A stretch of 64,000 bases of DNA, taken from positions 372,001 through 436,000 of the forward strand of contig NZ_BMDG01000002.1 in assembly GCF_014635665.1 (NCBI RefSeq). Direction: 5' to 3'. The notes under the pieces are model-generated. The model saw nothing but the letters and a program-made list of their open reading frames with translations, had not been told where the DNA came from and made no database searches. Origin of the DNA: Isoptericola cucumis (GTDB lineage: Bacteria > Actinomycetota > Actinomycetes > Actinomycetales > Cellulomonadaceae). Shown here one piece after another: positions 24,028-34,600 of this stretch. Positions within the stretch are counted from its first letter, which is position 1. The number at the start of each line of letters is the position of its first letter. The position numbers were made by a program, and so were the translations under genes.

Positions 24028-24900
24028 ATGACCCATACCCCTGGCGCCCTGCTCGGCCCTGCGGAGATCCGCGAGCTGGCAGGGCGCCTCGGCGTGCGGC
24101 CCACCAAGACGCTCGGCCAGAACTTCGTGCACGACGGCGGCACCGTCCGCAAGATCGTGCGTGCGGCGGCCCTGCGGCCCGGCGAGCGGGTGGTCGAGAT
24201 CGGCCCCGGCCTCGGGTCCCTGACCCTCGGCCTGCTCGAGGCCGGCTGCTCCGTGGTCGCGGTCGAGATCGACCCGGTGCTCGCCGGCGAGATCGAGGCC
24301 ACCGTGGCCGCGCACGCCCCCGGCGCCGACTTCGAGGTCGTGGTGGCCGACGCGCTGGACGTCACCGCGCTGCCGGGGGAGCCGCCCACCGCCCTGGTGG
24401 CGAACCTGCCCTACAACGTCGCCGTCCCCGTGCTGCTGACGTTCCTGCAGCGCTTCGACTCCCTCGAGCGCGTGCTCGTCATGGTGCAGGCGGAGGTGGC
24501 CGACCGGCTCGCCGCCCCGCCCGGCTCGCGCACGTACGGCATCCCGTCCGTCAAGGCGGCCTGGTACGCCGCCGCGCGGCGGTCCCTCACCGTGAGCCGC
24601 AACGTCTTCTGGCCCGTGCCGAACGTCGACTCCGCGCTCGTGGCGCTGGAGCGTCGTGACCCGCCGCCGACCACGGCGTCGCGCGAGCAGGTCTTCACGG
24701 TCATCGACGCCGCGTTCGCCCAGCGCCGCAAGACGCTGCGGGCCGCGCTGTCCGGGCTGTTCGGCTCGGGCGCCGCCGCGGAGGAGGCGCTCCGCGCCGC
24801 CGGCGTCGACCCGGGCCTGCGGGGGGAGCGGCTCGACGTCGCCGACTTCGCGCGGATCGCCGAGCGGCTGGGGCGACCTGCTGGCACGGTGGACGCGTGA
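24028..24900 (+). CDS. rsmA: 16S rRNA (adenine(1518)/(1519)-N6)-dimethyltransferase
   Basis: The 290-aa KsgA methylates two adjacent adenines in the 3' terminal helix of 16S rRNA, a late small-subunit maturation step; its loss gives kasugamycin resistance. Motifs: [39 protein letters not shown] (SAM motif I), [27 protein letters not shown] (catalytic NLPY), [20 protein letters not shown] and [12 protein letters not shown]. All are in the order and spacing of the family. It overlaps ispE by 4 bp (GTGA). Confidence 0.96.
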   Translation: MTHTPGALLGPAEIRELAGRLGVRPTKTLGQNFVHDGGTVRKIVRAAALRPGERVVEIGPGLGSLTLGLLEAGCSVVAVEIDPVLAGEIEATVAAHAPGADFEVVVADALDVTALPGEPPTALVANLPYNVAVPVLLTFLQRFDSLERVLVMVQAEVADRLAAPPGSRTYGIPSVKAAWYAAARRSLTVSRNVFWPVPNVDSALVALERRDPPPTTASREQVFTVIDAAFAQRRKTLRAALSGLFGSGAAAEEALRAAGVDPGLRGERLDVADFARIAERLGRPAGTVDA

Positions 24901-25859
24901 CGCACCTCGCCGCCGCCCCGACGCCGTCCGTCCGCGTCCGCGCGCCCGGCAAGATCAACCTGTCCCTGCGGGTCGGCCCGGTGCAGGACGACGGCTTCCA
25001 CCCGCTCGTGACGATCTTCCAGGCCGTCGCCCTGTACGAGGAGGTCACCGCCCGGGAGGTGCCGCCCGGCTCCGGCGTGAGCCTCACCGTCGACGGCCCG
25101 CAGGCCGAGCGGGTGCCGCTCGACCGCACCAACCTCGCCTGGCGCGCGGCCGAGGCGCTCGCCGAGCACGTCGGGCTGGCCGCCGACGTCGCGCTGCACG
25201 TCGTCAAGGGCGTGCCCGTGGCGGGCGGCATGGCCGGCGGTTCGGCGGACGCCGCCGCGACCCTGGTGGCGTGCGACGCCCTCTGGGAGACCGGCCTGCC
25301 CCGCTCCGAGCTGCAGACCGTCGCCGCCGGGCTGGGCTCCGACGTCCCCTTCGCGCTGCTGGGCCACACCGCCGTCGGCACGGGCCGCGGGCACCTGCTC
25401 ACGCCGGCCATGACGCGCGGCGAGTTCCACTGGGTCTTCGCCACCCGCGACGACGGCCTCTCGACTCCCGCCGTCTACGGGCGGTTCGACGAGCTCGGCG
25501 CCGGCGCCCCGTCGGGCGACGCGCCCGACGAGATGCCCGCGGACCCCGGCCTGGCCGAGGAGACCGGGCTCATGCAGGCGCTGCGCGCCGGCGACCCCCA
25601 CGCGCTGGGTGCCGCGCTGCACAACGACCTCCAGGAGGCCGCCCTGTCGCTGCGCCCCGAGCTGGCCCGCACGCTGGAGGTCGCCCGCGAGGCGGGGGCG
25701 CTGGGCACGCTCGTCTCCGGCTCCGGCCCCAGCGTCGCGGCCCTGGCACGCTCGCGCCAGCACGCGCTCGCCATCGCCGCGACGTGGACGGCGGAGGGTG
25801 CCGCCGACGCGGTGTGGTGCACCAGCGGCCCGGCGCAGGGCGCCCGCGTCCTGCCCTGA
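24897..25859 (+). CDS. ispE: 4-diphosphocytidyl-2-C-methyl-D-erythritol kinase
   Basis: The 320-aa GHMP kinase carries out the fourth step of the non-mevalonate isoprenoid pathway. Motif 1 is [20 protein letters not shown] with FHPLVTIFQ. Motif 2, the Gly-rich ATP loop, is [20 protein letters not shown], and [20 protein letters not shown] is the substrate region. Motif 3, near the C-terminus, is [18 protein letters not shown]. The GTG start is translationally coupled to rsmA. It ends 22 bp before the convergent esterase gene. Confidence 0.95.
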   Translation: MTHLAAAPTPSVRVRAPGKINLSLRVGPVQDDGFHPLVTIFQAVALYEEVTAREVPPGSGVSLTVDGPQAERVPLDRTNLAWRAAEALAEHVGLAADVALHVVKGVPVAGGMAGGSADAAATLVACDALWETGLPRSELQTVAAGLGSDVPFALLGHTAVGTGRGHLLTPAMTRGEFHWVFATRDDGLSTPAVYGRFDELGAGAPSGDAPDEMPADPGLAEETGLMQALRAGDPHALGAALHNDLQEAALSLRPELARTLEVAREAGALGTLVSGSGPSVAALARSRQHALAIAATWTAEGAADAVWCTSGPAQGARVLP

Positions 25860-25881
25860 CCCGCACGTTGCTGTCGGCCGG

Positions 25882-26871
25882 TCAGACGTGCTTGGCCAGC
25901 CAGGCCAGGGCCGGGGCGAACCGGTAGGCCTCGCCGCCCTCGTGCCCGTTGTAGGGGTAGACGTCGATCCGCTTCTCGGCGGGGCCGTCGGCCCCGGTGT
26001 GCAGGCCCCAGGAGTTGAACGCGGCGTACACGGTGGACGGCGGGCAGACGGTGTCCATGAGCGCCGTGGAGAACAGCCCGGCGGCGCGGGCCCGGCGCGC
26101 GAAGCTCACCCCGTCGAGGTAGGAGAACGTGCGCCACACGGCGTCCTCGTGCTCCCGGTGCACCGACAGGTACTTCGTGATCTCGCCGTAGGGCATGGCG
26201 TCGGAGATCTCGACGGCGCGCCGGTAGTGGCACAGGAAGGGCACGTCCGGCAGGGCCGCCGCGACGTCGGGGACCAGGCCGGCCACGGCGAGGGTGATCC
26301 CGCCGCCCTGGCTGATGCCGGCGACCGCGACGCGCGCGGGGTCGATGCCGTCGACCTGGCGCACGGCGTCGACGGCCCGCACCCCGTCGGTGAACACGCG
26401 CCGGTAGTAGTGGTCGGCCGGGTCGAGGACGCCGCGGGTCATGACGCCCGGCAGGGCCGGCCCGCTGCCGACCGGGTCCGGGGTGTCGCCGCCCGAGCCC
26501 CAGCCCGTGCCCTGCCCGCGCGTGTCCATCACCAGGTGCGCGTACCCCGCGGCGGCCAGGGCGAGCCGCTCGTGCGGCAGGCCGCGTCCGCCGCCGTACC
26601 CGAGGAACTCGACGACGGCGGGGAGCGGCCCCTCGGCGTGCGCGGGCCGCACCAGCCAGCCCTTGACCGGGTGCCCGCCGAAGCCGGGGAAGGTCACGTC
26701 GTCGACCACGACGGCGGTGAGCCCGGTGTCCACGCGGACCAGCTCCGGGCCGCCGCCGTGCCTGCGCGCCTCGGCGATCGTCCCGGTCCAGAACTCGTCG
26801 AAGTCGGCGGGCTCGTCGAGCTCGGGACGGTACGCCTCGAGCTCGGCGCGGGACAGGTCGAACTGGGCCAT
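25882..26871 (-). CDS. Acetylxylan esterase / cephalosporin-C deacetylase family
   Basis: The 329-aa alpha/beta hydrolase of the AXE1 family (CE7) removes acetyl groups from oligosaccharides. Hallmarks: FPGFGGHPVKGWLVRP, VEFLGYGGGRGLPHERL (the CE7 RGQ region follows as VMDTRGQGTGWG), the nucleophile elbow VAGISQGGGITLAVAGL with the catalytic Ser, VPFLCHYRRAVEIS, the Asp in STALMDTVCPPST and the His in YPYNGHEGGEAY. There is no signal peptide, so it is intracellular. GGAGG precedes the ATG by six bases. As a CAZyme beside the mannan locus it may deacetylate imported oligosaccharides. Confidence 0.9.
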   Translation of the reverse strand: MAQFDLSRAELEAYRPELDEPADFDEFWTGTIAEARRHGGGPELVRVDTGLTAVVVDDVTFPGFGGHPVKGWLVRPAHAEGPLPAVVEFLGYGGGRGLPHERLALAAAGYAHLVMDTRGQGTGWGSGGDTPDPVGSGPALPGVMTRGVLDPADHYYRRVFTDGVRAVDAVRQVDGIDPARVAVAGISQGGGITLAVAGLVPDVAAALPDVPFLCHYRRAVEISDAMPYGEITKYLSVHREHEDAVWRTFSYLDGVSFARRARAAGLFSTALMDTVCPPSTVYAAFNSWGLHTGADGPAEKRIDVYPYNGHEGGEAYRFAPALAWLAKHV

Positions 26872-26923
26872 GGGTCCTCCGGGTCGCGAGCGGACCGGCG
26901 TCCGTGCCGGCGCGTCAGCACTG

Positions 26924-26929
26924 TAGCGT
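26924..26929 (+). promoter_or_regulatory. -10 box TAGCGT before ROK regulator
   Basis: TAGCGT would give a start site near 26937 and a leader of about 48 nt ending in GGGGGA before the GTG. Confidence 0.4.
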
Positions 26930-26984
26930 CGCGCGCGGGACGACGTCGTCAGGCGGGTCGAGCGAGGGCGAGCGGGGGGACGCA

Positions 26985-28223
26985 GTGGGACGCGGGACCA
27001 ACCTGCCGCGCGTGGGGGACTTCAACCAGCGCGTGGTGCTCGACCGGATCCGCCGGGCCGCGCACGGCGTGAGCCGCGTGGAGCTGGCCGCCAGCACGGG
27101 GCTGTCCCTGCAGACGATCTCGAACATCGTCACCCGGCTGCTGGCGCGCGGGCTGGTGGTCGAGGGGGAGCGCAAGGCCGAGGGGCGGGGCAAGCCGCGC
27201 ACGATGCTGCACCTGGACCCGCGGGGTGCGCACGCCCTCGGCGTGCACGTGGACCCGGTGGTCGTGACCGCCGTGCTCACCGACCTCGACGGGGCGGTGC
27301 TCCAGCGCCGGACGCTGCCGACGCCCGTCGGCCCCGACGCGCTGGTCTCGGCCGTCGCCACGACCACCCGCGAGCTGCTCGACGCCGCGGGCATCGAGCC
27401 GGCCGGGGTTCTGGGGCTCGGGGTGGCCGCGCCGGGGCCGATCGACATGTCCGCCGGGCGGGTCATCCACCCGCCGCTGCTGGAGGGCTGGTCCGACGTC
27501 CCCCTGCGCGACGCGCTGGCGCGCGCCACCGGCCTCGACGTGCTGCTCGAGAAGGACGTGAGCGCGGCGATGGTCGCGGAGCTGTGGCGCGGCAACCGGA
27601 TGCTGCGGGGCACGTCGTTGTTCTTCTCCATGGGCTTCGGGGTCGCGGCCGCCGTCGCGCACGAGGGCGAGCTCTTCGCCGGCACGTCCCGCAACGCGGG
27701 GGAGGTGGGCCACCTCATCGTGGATCCGGACGGCCCCTCGTGCGACTGCGGGCACCGGGGCTGCATCGGGGTGAGCGCCGCGCCGGCGACGCTCGTGCGC
27801 GACGCGGTCGACCGCGGTCTGCTCGACCCCGGCACGCCGCGGGTCACGCCGCGCGAGCTGGACGCCGCGCTCACCCGGGTGTGCCGGCAGGCCGGCGCGG
27901 GCGACCGGTCGGCGGGCGACGTGCTGCGCACCTCGGCACGCCGGGTCGCGCGCGGGATCACGATCGTCGCCGACCTGGTGGACGCCGACGTCGTGGTCTT
28001 CGGCGGGCCGAGCTGGTCGCGGCTCGCGCCGTTCTACGTGCCCGTCGTGCGAGCAGAGCTCGCCGCGCACGCGACGCTGCGGGAGATGCACCCGGTGGAG
28101 GTGCTCGGGTCCGCGGTCGGCGACGACGTGGGCGCCGTCGGGGCGGCGAGCCTGGTGCTCGACGACGCCTTCGCGCCGCGGCCGTCCGGGCTGGTTGGCG
28201 CCACGGGCGTCGTGCAGCCCTGA
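26985..28223 (+). CDS. ROK-family transcriptional repressor (xylR/nagC type)
   Basis: The 412-aa protein has a winged helix at about 10-65 (NQRVVLDRIRRAAHGVSRVE, then LAASTGLSLQTISNIVTRLL) and a ROK sugar-binding domain. In place of the DxGxT phosphate loop of ROK kinases it has VHVDPVVVTAVLTDLDG, so it should bind but not phosphorylate sugar. The zinc cluster appears as GHLIVDPDGPSCDCGHRGCIG, lacking the Glu that usually ends the CxCGxxGCxE motif. GTG 26985 with GGGGGA four bases upstream is chosen because the longer reading covers the -10 box. It precedes the sugar ABC and mannosidase genes and is their likely repressor. Confidence 0.9.
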   Translation: MGRGTNLPRVGDFNQRVVLDRIRRAAHGVSRVELAASTGLSLQTISNIVTRLLARGLVVEGERKAEGRGKPRTMLHLDPRGAHALGVHVDPVVVTAVLTDLDGAVLQRRTLPTPVGPDALVSAVATTTRELLDAAGIEPAGVLGLGVAAPGPIDMSAGRVIHPPLLEGWSDVPLRDALARATGLDVLLEKDVSAAMVAELWRGNRMLRGTSLFFSMGFGVAAAVAHEGELFAGTSRNAGEVGHLIVDPDGPSCDCGHRGCIGVSAAPATLVRDAVDRGLLDPGTPRVTPRELDAALTRVCRQAGAGDRSAGDVLRTSARRVARGITIVADLVDADVVVFGGPSWSRLAPFYVPVVRAELAAHATLREMHPVEVLGSAVGDDVGAVGAASLVLDDAFAPRPSGLVGATGVVQP

Positions 28224-28276
28224 GGGCCGCCGAACCGGACCCTCGTGACCGCTTCGGGCCGGCACCCGTGAGAGGG

Positions 28277-28308
28277 TTGACATCATTAAATCTATTCTGT
28301 TGAGTTAA
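28277..28308 (+). promoter_or_regulatory. Promoter and palindromic operator of the mannan operon
   Basis: TTGACA (28277-28282), 17 nt, TTGAGT (28300-28305). Lying across the spacer and -10 is an inverted repeat, TTAAaTCtA-N5-TtGAgTTAA (28286-28308), in an island of A/T bases that stands out sharply from the surroundings. ROK-type operators are A/T-rich palindromes of this size. Confidence 0.6.
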
Positions 28309-28362
28309 TCGCGTCAGGCGGCCCGACGCCGTCGGGCCACGCACTGTGGGCAAAGGAGCACC

Positions 28363-29721
28363 ATGCGACTGGCACGACCCCTGGCCGCGGGAACCGCGGC
28401 AGCAGCGCTCGTCCTTGTGGTCGGCGCGTGCGGCTCGGGCACGGGCGGCGACGACGGCGAGGCGACGATCAAGATCGCCTACCAGAAGTTCGGCAACTTC
28501 ACGCAGGCCGACGAGCTGTTCAAGGACGTCAAGGCGGAGTACGAGGACGCCAACCCCGACGTCACCATCGAGCTCGTGCCCATCGAGGCCAGCCAGAACG
28601 ACTACTTCACCAAGCTGGCCCTCATGCAGCGCTCGCCGAGCACCGCGCCGGACCTCATGTACGAGGACACGTTCATGATCAAGTCCGACGTCGAGGCGGG
28701 ATACCTCCTGCCGCTCGACGACCACCTCGCCGGCTGGGACGAGTGGGACCAGTTCGTCGACACCGCGAAGCAGGCCGGGCTCGGCGACGACGGCAAGACG
28801 TACGGCGTGCCCATGGGCACCGACACCCGCGGCCTGTGGTTCAACAAGAAGGTGCTGGCCAAGGCGGGCCTGCCCGAGGACTGGGCCCCGAAGACCTGGG
28901 ACGAGCTGCTCGAGGCCGCCCGCGCCATCAAGAAGGCCGACCCGGACGTCATCCCGCTCAACGTGTACTCGGGCAAGCCCATGGGCGAGGGCTCGACGAT
29001 GCAGGGCTTCGAGATGCTCCTGTACGGCACGGGCGGCACGCTCTACGACGACGCGTCGTCGAAGTGGGTCGTCGGCTCGCAGGAGTTCGTCGACTCGCTG
29101 GCCTTCATCGAGACCATCTACTCCGAGGGGCTCGCCCCGACGCCGCAGCAGGCGCTCGACCCCAACGTCGGCAACACCGTCTCGGCCGAGTGGCTGCCCG
29201 CCGACCAGCTGGGCATCGCCCTCGACGGGTCGTGGATGCCGGGCACGTGGCTGGAGGAGGGCACCGCGCCCTGGCCCGAGTGGACCGAGGTCATGGGCAC
29301 GGCCGCGATGCCCACGCAGGACGGCCAGGAACCCGGCGCGGTGAGCATGTCCGGCGGCTGGACCCTGTCCGTCGGCGCCGGCACGGAGCACCCGGACGAG
29401 GCGTTCGACGTGCTGACGATGGCGCTCGACAAGGAGAACTCGCTGCGGTTCGCGATCGACAACAGCCAGATCGCGGTGCGCACCGACGTCGCCGAGGAGC
29501 CGTCGTACGCCGAGGCGAACCCGACCGTGCCGTTCTTCTCCGACCTCGTCGAGGTGACGAACTTCCGCCCGGCCACGTCCGACTACGCGCAGATCTCCAA
29601 CGCGATCCAGGTCGCGATGGAGGCCGTCATGACCGGACAGGCGTCGCCCGAGGACGCAGCCGCCGCCTACGACCAGGCCGTGGTCGACCAGGTCGGCGAA
29701 GAGAACACCACGGAGGGCTGA
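28363..29721 (+). CDS. Sugar ABC transporter substrate-binding lipoprotein (family 1)
   Basis: The 452-aa lipoprotein has the lipobox LVVGAC with Cys at about residue 23, then the two-lobed fold of extracellular solute-binding family 1: TIKIAYQKFGNFTQADELFK, YEDANPDVTIELVPIEAS, PDLMYEDTFMIKSDVEAGYL, TYGVPMGTDTRGLWFNKKVL, LPEDWAPKTWDELLEAARAI and GGWTLSVGAG. It captures an oligosaccharide outside the cell for the two permeases that follow (4 bp gap, then overlap). AAAGGAG precedes the ATG. No ATPase gene is present; such CUT1 systems usually share an MsiK-type ATPase encoded elsewhere. Context suggests mannooligosaccharides. Confidence 0.92.
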   Translation: MRLARPLAAGTAAAALVLVVGACGSGTGGDDGEATIKIAYQKFGNFTQADELFKDVKAEYEDANPDVTIELVPIEASQNDYFTKLALMQRSPSTAPDLMYEDTFMIKSDVEAGYLLPLDDHLAGWDEWDQFVDTAKQAGLGDDGKTYGVPMGTDTRGLWFNKKVLAKAGLPEDWAPKTWDELLEAARAIKKADPDVIPLNVYSGKPMGEGSTMQGFEMLLYGTGGTLYDDASSKWVVGSQEFVDSLAFIETIYSEGLAPTPQQALDPNVGNTVSAEWLPADQLGIALDGSWMPGTWLEEGTAPWPEWTEVMGTAAMPTQDGQEPGAVSMSGGWTLSVGAGTEHPDEAFDVLTMALDKENSLRFAIDNSQIAVRTDVAEEPSYAEANPTVPFFSDLVEVTNFRPATSDYAQISNAIQVAMEAVMTGQASPEDAAAAYDQAVVDQVGEENTTEG

Positions 29722-29725
29722 GCAG

Positions 29726-30661
29726 ATGGCCACCCTCGCCCCCGCCGCCGCGGGGACGAGGGGGCCCGGCCCTCAGGCGTCGCGCGGCAGGCACCTGCGG
29801 CGCGACGCCCGGCGTCTGGTCCCTCTCGCCCCGGCCGTGGTCCTCCTCGCGCTCTTCATGCTCGGCCCCGTGCTCTGGTCGTTCTACGGCTCGTTCACGA
29901 ACGCCGCGCTGACGGGCCCGGCCGCGGCGAACCCCGAGTTCGTCGGCTTCGAGAACTACGCGAACCTGCTGGCGGACCCCGACTTCCCGAAGTCGCTGTG
30001 GCTGACGGTGCTGTTCGTCGTCGCGTCGGCGATCGTCGGGCAGAACGTGCTCGGGCTGTCGCTCGCGATGCTCATGCGCTCCGCCGTGGCGCCCGTGCGC
30101 GCGGTGGTCGCCACCCTCGTGGTCGCCGCCTGGGTGCTGCCGGAGATCGTCGCCGCGTTCGCGGCCTACGCCTTCTTCCACGCCGACGGCACGCTGAACT
30201 CGGTGCTGTCCGGCATCGGGGTCGCCGGCCCCGACTGGCTGTTCGAGTACCCGATGCTCGCCGTGATCCTCGCCAACGTCTGGCGCGGGACGGCGTTCTC
30301 GATGATGGTCTACTCCGCCGCCATCGCCGAGGTGCCGCCGGAGATCACCGAGGCCGCGACCGTCGACGGCGCCTCCGGGGTGCAGCGCCTCGTGTGGGTC
30401 ACGCTGCCCACGATCCGCCGCAGTATCTCGACGAACCTCATGCTCACCACGCTGCAGACCCTGTCGGTCTTCACGCTCATCTACGTGATGACCGGCGGTG
30501 GGCCCGGCACGGACAGCTCCACGCTGCCGATCCTCGCCTACCAGGAGGCGTTCAAGTTCGCGCAGGTGGGCTACGGCACCGCCATCGCGACCGTCATGCT
30601 CGTCATCGGCGCGGTCTTCTCCGTGGTGTACATCCGCAGCCTCAAGCCGGAGGTGGACTGA
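29726..30661 (+). CDS. Sugar ABC transporter permease (MalF/UgpA type)
   Basis: The 311-aa CUT1 permease has a cytosolic basic tail, then about six membrane segments, the first being LVPLAPAVVLLALFMLGPV. The region that contacts the ATPase (EAA loop) is EITEAATVDGASGVQRLVWV, followed by TLPTIRRSISTNLML. FENYANLLADPDFPKSLWLT is the typical extracytoplasmic stretch before segment 2. It shares its last base with the ATG of the second permease (TGATG), so the two are co-translated. Confidence 0.92.
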   Translation: MATLAPAAAGTRGPGPQASRGRHLRRDARRLVPLAPAVVLLALFMLGPVLWSFYGSFTNAALTGPAAANPEFVGFENYANLLADPDFPKSLWLTVLFVVASAIVGQNVLGLSLAMLMRSAVAPVRAVVATLVVAAWVLPEIVAAFAAYAFFHADGTLNSVLSGIGVAGPDWLFEYPMLAVILANVWRGTAFSMMVYSAAIAEVPPEITEAATVDGASGVQRLVWVTLPTIRRSISTNLMLTTLQTLSVFTLIYVMTGGGPGTDSSTLPILAYQEAFKFAQVGYGTAIATVMLVIGAVFSVVYIRSLKPEVD

Positions 30662-31566
30662 TGGCCGACGTCGCCGCTCCCGCCCGTCGCACCCCCGCGG
30701 TGCCGGCGCCCGCCCGTCGCTCCCACCGGCCGTCGATGGCCGCGCCCGGCCAGCGGCTGACCCGGATGCTCGCCAACCTCGTGCTCGTCGTCGTGGGGCT
30801 GTGCTTCCTGCTGCCGCTCGGCTGGATCGTCCTGGCGTCCCTCGACGCGCGGGCGACGCTCGTCGTGGACCTGCCCGACGAGGTGACGTTCGCGAACTTC
30901 ACCGCCGTGATGACGCCCGAGCAGACGTGGGTGCCGCTGTGGAACGCCTTCGTGCTCTCGGCGGGCGCCGGCCTCGTGACGGTGCTCGCCGCGGTCCTCG
31001 CCGCCTACCCGCTGTCGCGGTACCGGATGCGGTTCAACAAGCCGTTCATGTACGCCGTCCTGTTCGGGACGTGCCTGCCCATCACCGCGATGATGGTGCC
31101 GGTCTACTCCCTGTTCGTGCGGCTGAACCTGCTCGACTCCCTGCCGGGGACCATCTTCTTCATGGCGGCGACCTCGCTGCCGATGGCCCTGTGGATGACG
31201 AAGAACTTCATGGACTCCGTGCCGCTCTCCCTGGAGGAGGCGGCCTGGACCGACGGCGCGTCCGCCATGACGACGCTGCGGCGCATCGTGCTGCCGCTCA
31301 TGCGGCCCGGCCTCGCGGTCGTCTTCATCTTCGTGTTCATCCAGGCGTGGGGGAACTTCTTCGTCCCGTTCGTGCTGCTCCTCTCGCCCGAGAAGCAGCC
31401 GGCGGCGGTGAGCATCTTCGCCTTCTTCGGGCAGTACGGGTCGGTGGCCTACGGCCAGCTCGCCGCGTACTCGATGCTCTACTCCCTGCCCGTGATCGGA
31501 CTGTACGTGCTCGTCTCGCGCATCTCCGGCTCCGGCTTCTCCCTCGCCGGCGCCGTCAAGGGCTGA
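30661..31566 (+). CDS. Sugar ABC transporter permease (MalG/UgpE type)
   Basis: The 301-aa partner permease has its first membrane segment at about 36-58 (LANLVLVVVGLCFLLPLGWI), six in total, with ANFTAVMTPEQTWVPLWNAF before segment 2. The EAA loop is PLSLEEAAWTDGASAMTTLR with RIVLPLMRPGLAVVFIF. Family features such as SLPMALWMTKNF fit the inner-membrane half of a CUT1 importer. It starts inside the stop of the first permease and is followed 41 bp later by the alpha-mannosidase gene with an AGGAGC ribosome site. Confidence 0.92.
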   Translation: MADVAAPARRTPAVPAPARRSHRPSMAAPGQRLTRMLANLVLVVVGLCFLLPLGWIVLASLDARATLVVDLPDEVTFANFTAVMTPEQTWVPLWNAFVLSAGAGLVTVLAAVLAAYPLSRYRMRFNKPFMYAVLFGTCLPITAMMVPVYSLFVRLNLLDSLPGTIFFMAATSLPMALWMTKNFMDSVPLSLEEAAWTDGASAMTTLRRIVLPLMRPGLAVVFIFVFIQAWGNFFVPFVLLLSPEKQPAAVSIFAFFGQYGSVAYGQLAAYSMLYSLPVIGLYVLVSRISGSGFSLAGAVKG

Positions 31567-31607
31567 CCAGCCCTGTCCGTCCCACCCAGCATCAGGAGCT
31601 TCGATCC

Positions 31608-34600
31608 ATGCACGACACCACCGTCCGCACCACCATGCGTCTCGAGCGCTTCGTCCGTGACTGGTTGGAGGGCGCCGTCCACCGCGACCGCCGCCCGCTC
31701 GAGGTCGCCTCGTGGACCGTCGGCGGCGAGCCGGTGCCGTTCGCCGAGGCGGCGCGGGCCACGTACGAGCCGCACGCGATCGGGGCGCCGTGGGGCCGCC
31801 CGTGGGACACGGTGTGGTTCCGCGTCACGGGTGAGGTGCCGCCCGAGTGGCGGCCCGGCTCGGCCCCGGCCGGCACGCGGGCGGAGCTCGTCGTGGACCT
31901 CGGGTTCACGGGCGCCGGTCCCGGCTTCCAGGCGGAGGGCACCGCGTGGACCACCGACGGGCGGATCATCAAGGCCGTCGAGCCCCGCAACCAGCACGTG
32001 CCGCTGGCGCCGGGCGGGGCGCTGGGCGCCGACGGGACGGTCGACCTGTTCGTCGAGGCGGCCGCCAACCCCGACGTCCCCAACGGGGCCTGGACCCGCC
32101 CCACCCCCATGGGTGCCTGGGACACGGCCGGCGACGCCCCGATCTACTCGCTGCGCACGATGCACGTCGCCCTCGTCGACGAGACCGTCGCCGAGCTGCT
32201 CGCCGACGTGCGCACGCTCTCGGGCCTGGTGCGCGTGCTGCCGCCGGCCAGCCCGCGCGGTGCGCAGGTGCTGCGCGCGCTGGAGGACATGCTCGACGTC
32301 GTCGACCCGGACGACATCGCGGGCACGGCGGCGGCCGGCCGCGCGGCCCTGGCCGACGCGCTCGCCGCCCCCGCGACGCCGAGCGCGCACCGCGTGCACG
32401 CCGTCGGGCACGCCCACATCGACTCCGCGTGGCTGTGGCCGACGCGTGAGACGGTGCGCAAGTGCGCCCGCACGTTCTCCAACGTGCTGTCCCTGATGGA
32501 CGAGGACCCGGACGTGCGGTTCGCCTGCTCGTCGGCGCAGCAGTACGCCTGGGTGCAGGAGCACTACCCGGAGCTGTTCGAGCGGATCCGGGAGCGCGTG
32601 CGCGAGGGGCGGTTCGTGCCGGTCGGCGGCATGTGGGTCGAGTCGGACACGAACCTGCCGGGCTCCGAGGCGCTCGCGCGCCAGCTCGTGGCGGGCAAGC
32701 GCTACTTCATCGACGAGCTGGGCGTGGAGCCGCGCGAGGTGTGGCTGCCGGACTCGTTCGGGTACACCGCCGCGATGCCGCAGCTCGCCCGGCTGGCGGG
32801 CAGCGAGAACTTCCTCACCCAGAAGATCTCGTGGAACGACACCAACACGATGCCGCACCACACGTTCTGGTGGGAGGGCATCGACGGCAGCCGCGTCTTC
32901 ACGCACTTCCCGCCCGTCGACACGTACAACTCCGACCTGAGCGCCGAGGAGCTGGAGCGCGCCGAGCGGCAGTACGCCGAGAAGGGCCGCGCGAACACGT
33001 CGCTCGCGCCGTTCGGGTACGGCGACGGCGGCGGCGGCCCGACGCGCGAGATGGTCGCCCAGGCCCGGCGGACGGCGGACCTCGAGGGTTCGCCGCGCGT
33101 CGAGCTGTCCGACTCGCAGTCGTTCTTCGACGCGGCACGCGCCGAGTACGCCGCGCCGCCCACCTGGGTCGGGGAGATGTACCTCGAGTACCACCGCGGC
33201 ACCTACACGTCGCAGGCGCGCACCAAGCGCGGCAACCGGCGCAGCGAGCACCTGCTGCGCGAGGCCGAGCTGTGGGCGACGACCGCGGCGGTGCGCTGCG
33301 GCACGCCGTACCCGGCCGAGCGGCTGCAGCGGATCTGGCGCACCGTGCTGCTCCAGCAGTTCCACGACATCCTGCCCGGGTCGTCGATCGCCTGGGTGCA
33401 CCGCGAGGCCGAGCGGAACTACGCCGAGGTGGCGCGGGAGCTCGAGGAGATCGTCGCCACCTCGCTGCGCGCGCTGGTCGGCGACGGCGACGCCACGGTC
33501 GCCGTCAACTCCGCGCCGTTCGCGCGCGACGGCGTCACCGGCGTGGGCGCGCGCGTGCTCGACGGGCCGCGCCGCGGGACCACCGTGGCCCCCGTGCCGG
33601 CCGCCACCGGCCCCGGCGACGGCTGGGTGCTGGAGAACGACGTCGTCCGCGTCGTCGTCGACGCCTCGGGGCACGTCGTCTCCGCCGTGGACCGCGCCAC
33701 CGGGCGCGAGGCGGTCCTGCCCGGCGCGCGGGCGAACCTGCTGCAGCTGCACCGCGACATCCCCAACGAGTGGGAGGCGTGGGACATCGACGAGCACCAC
33801 CGGCGGACCACGACCGACCTGGACGCGGCGGCGAAGGTCGAGGTCGTCGACGGGCCCGCGGGCCCGTCGCTGCGGGTGCTCCGCGAGTTCGGGTCGTCGC
33901 GGGTGGAGCAGGACCTCGAGCTGCCCACGGACGGCCGGGCGCTGCGCATCACGACCCGCGTCGACTGGCACGAGCGCCAGAAGCTGCTCAAGCTGGCGTT
34001 CCCGCTCGACGTGCGCGCCGAGCGCGCGACGTCCGAGATCCAGTTCGGGCACGTGCACCGGCCCACGCACGTCAACACGTCGTGGGACCACGCGCGGTTC
34101 GAGACGGTCGCGCACCGCTGGGTGCACGTCGCCGAGCCGGGCTTCGGCGTCGCCGTCACGAACGACTCGACGTACGGGCACGACATCACCGCCACGCGGG
34201 TCGACGACGGCCGGGACGGTCGTGACTCCGCCACCGGCACGACCGTGCGCCTGTCGCTGCTGCGGGCCCCGATGTTCCCGGACCCCGACGCCGACCAGGG
34301 CGAGCACGAGCTGCGCTGCGAGCTCGTCGTCGGCGCCGGCATCGACGACGCCATCCGGCACGGCTACGCGCTCAACCTGCCCGAGCGGGTCGTGACGGGG
34401 GAGCGCGGCGTCGAGCCGCTGGTGACGGTCGACGACGACGCCGTCGTGGTCGAGGCCGTGAAGCTGGCCGAGGACGGCAGCGGCGACGTCGTGCTGCGCC
34501 TGTACGAGAGCCGGGGCGGCCGGGCGCGGGCGCGGGTGGCGCTGGGCTTCGCCCACGGCGACGTCGAGGTCACCGACCTGCTGGAGCGCCCCGTCGGCGC

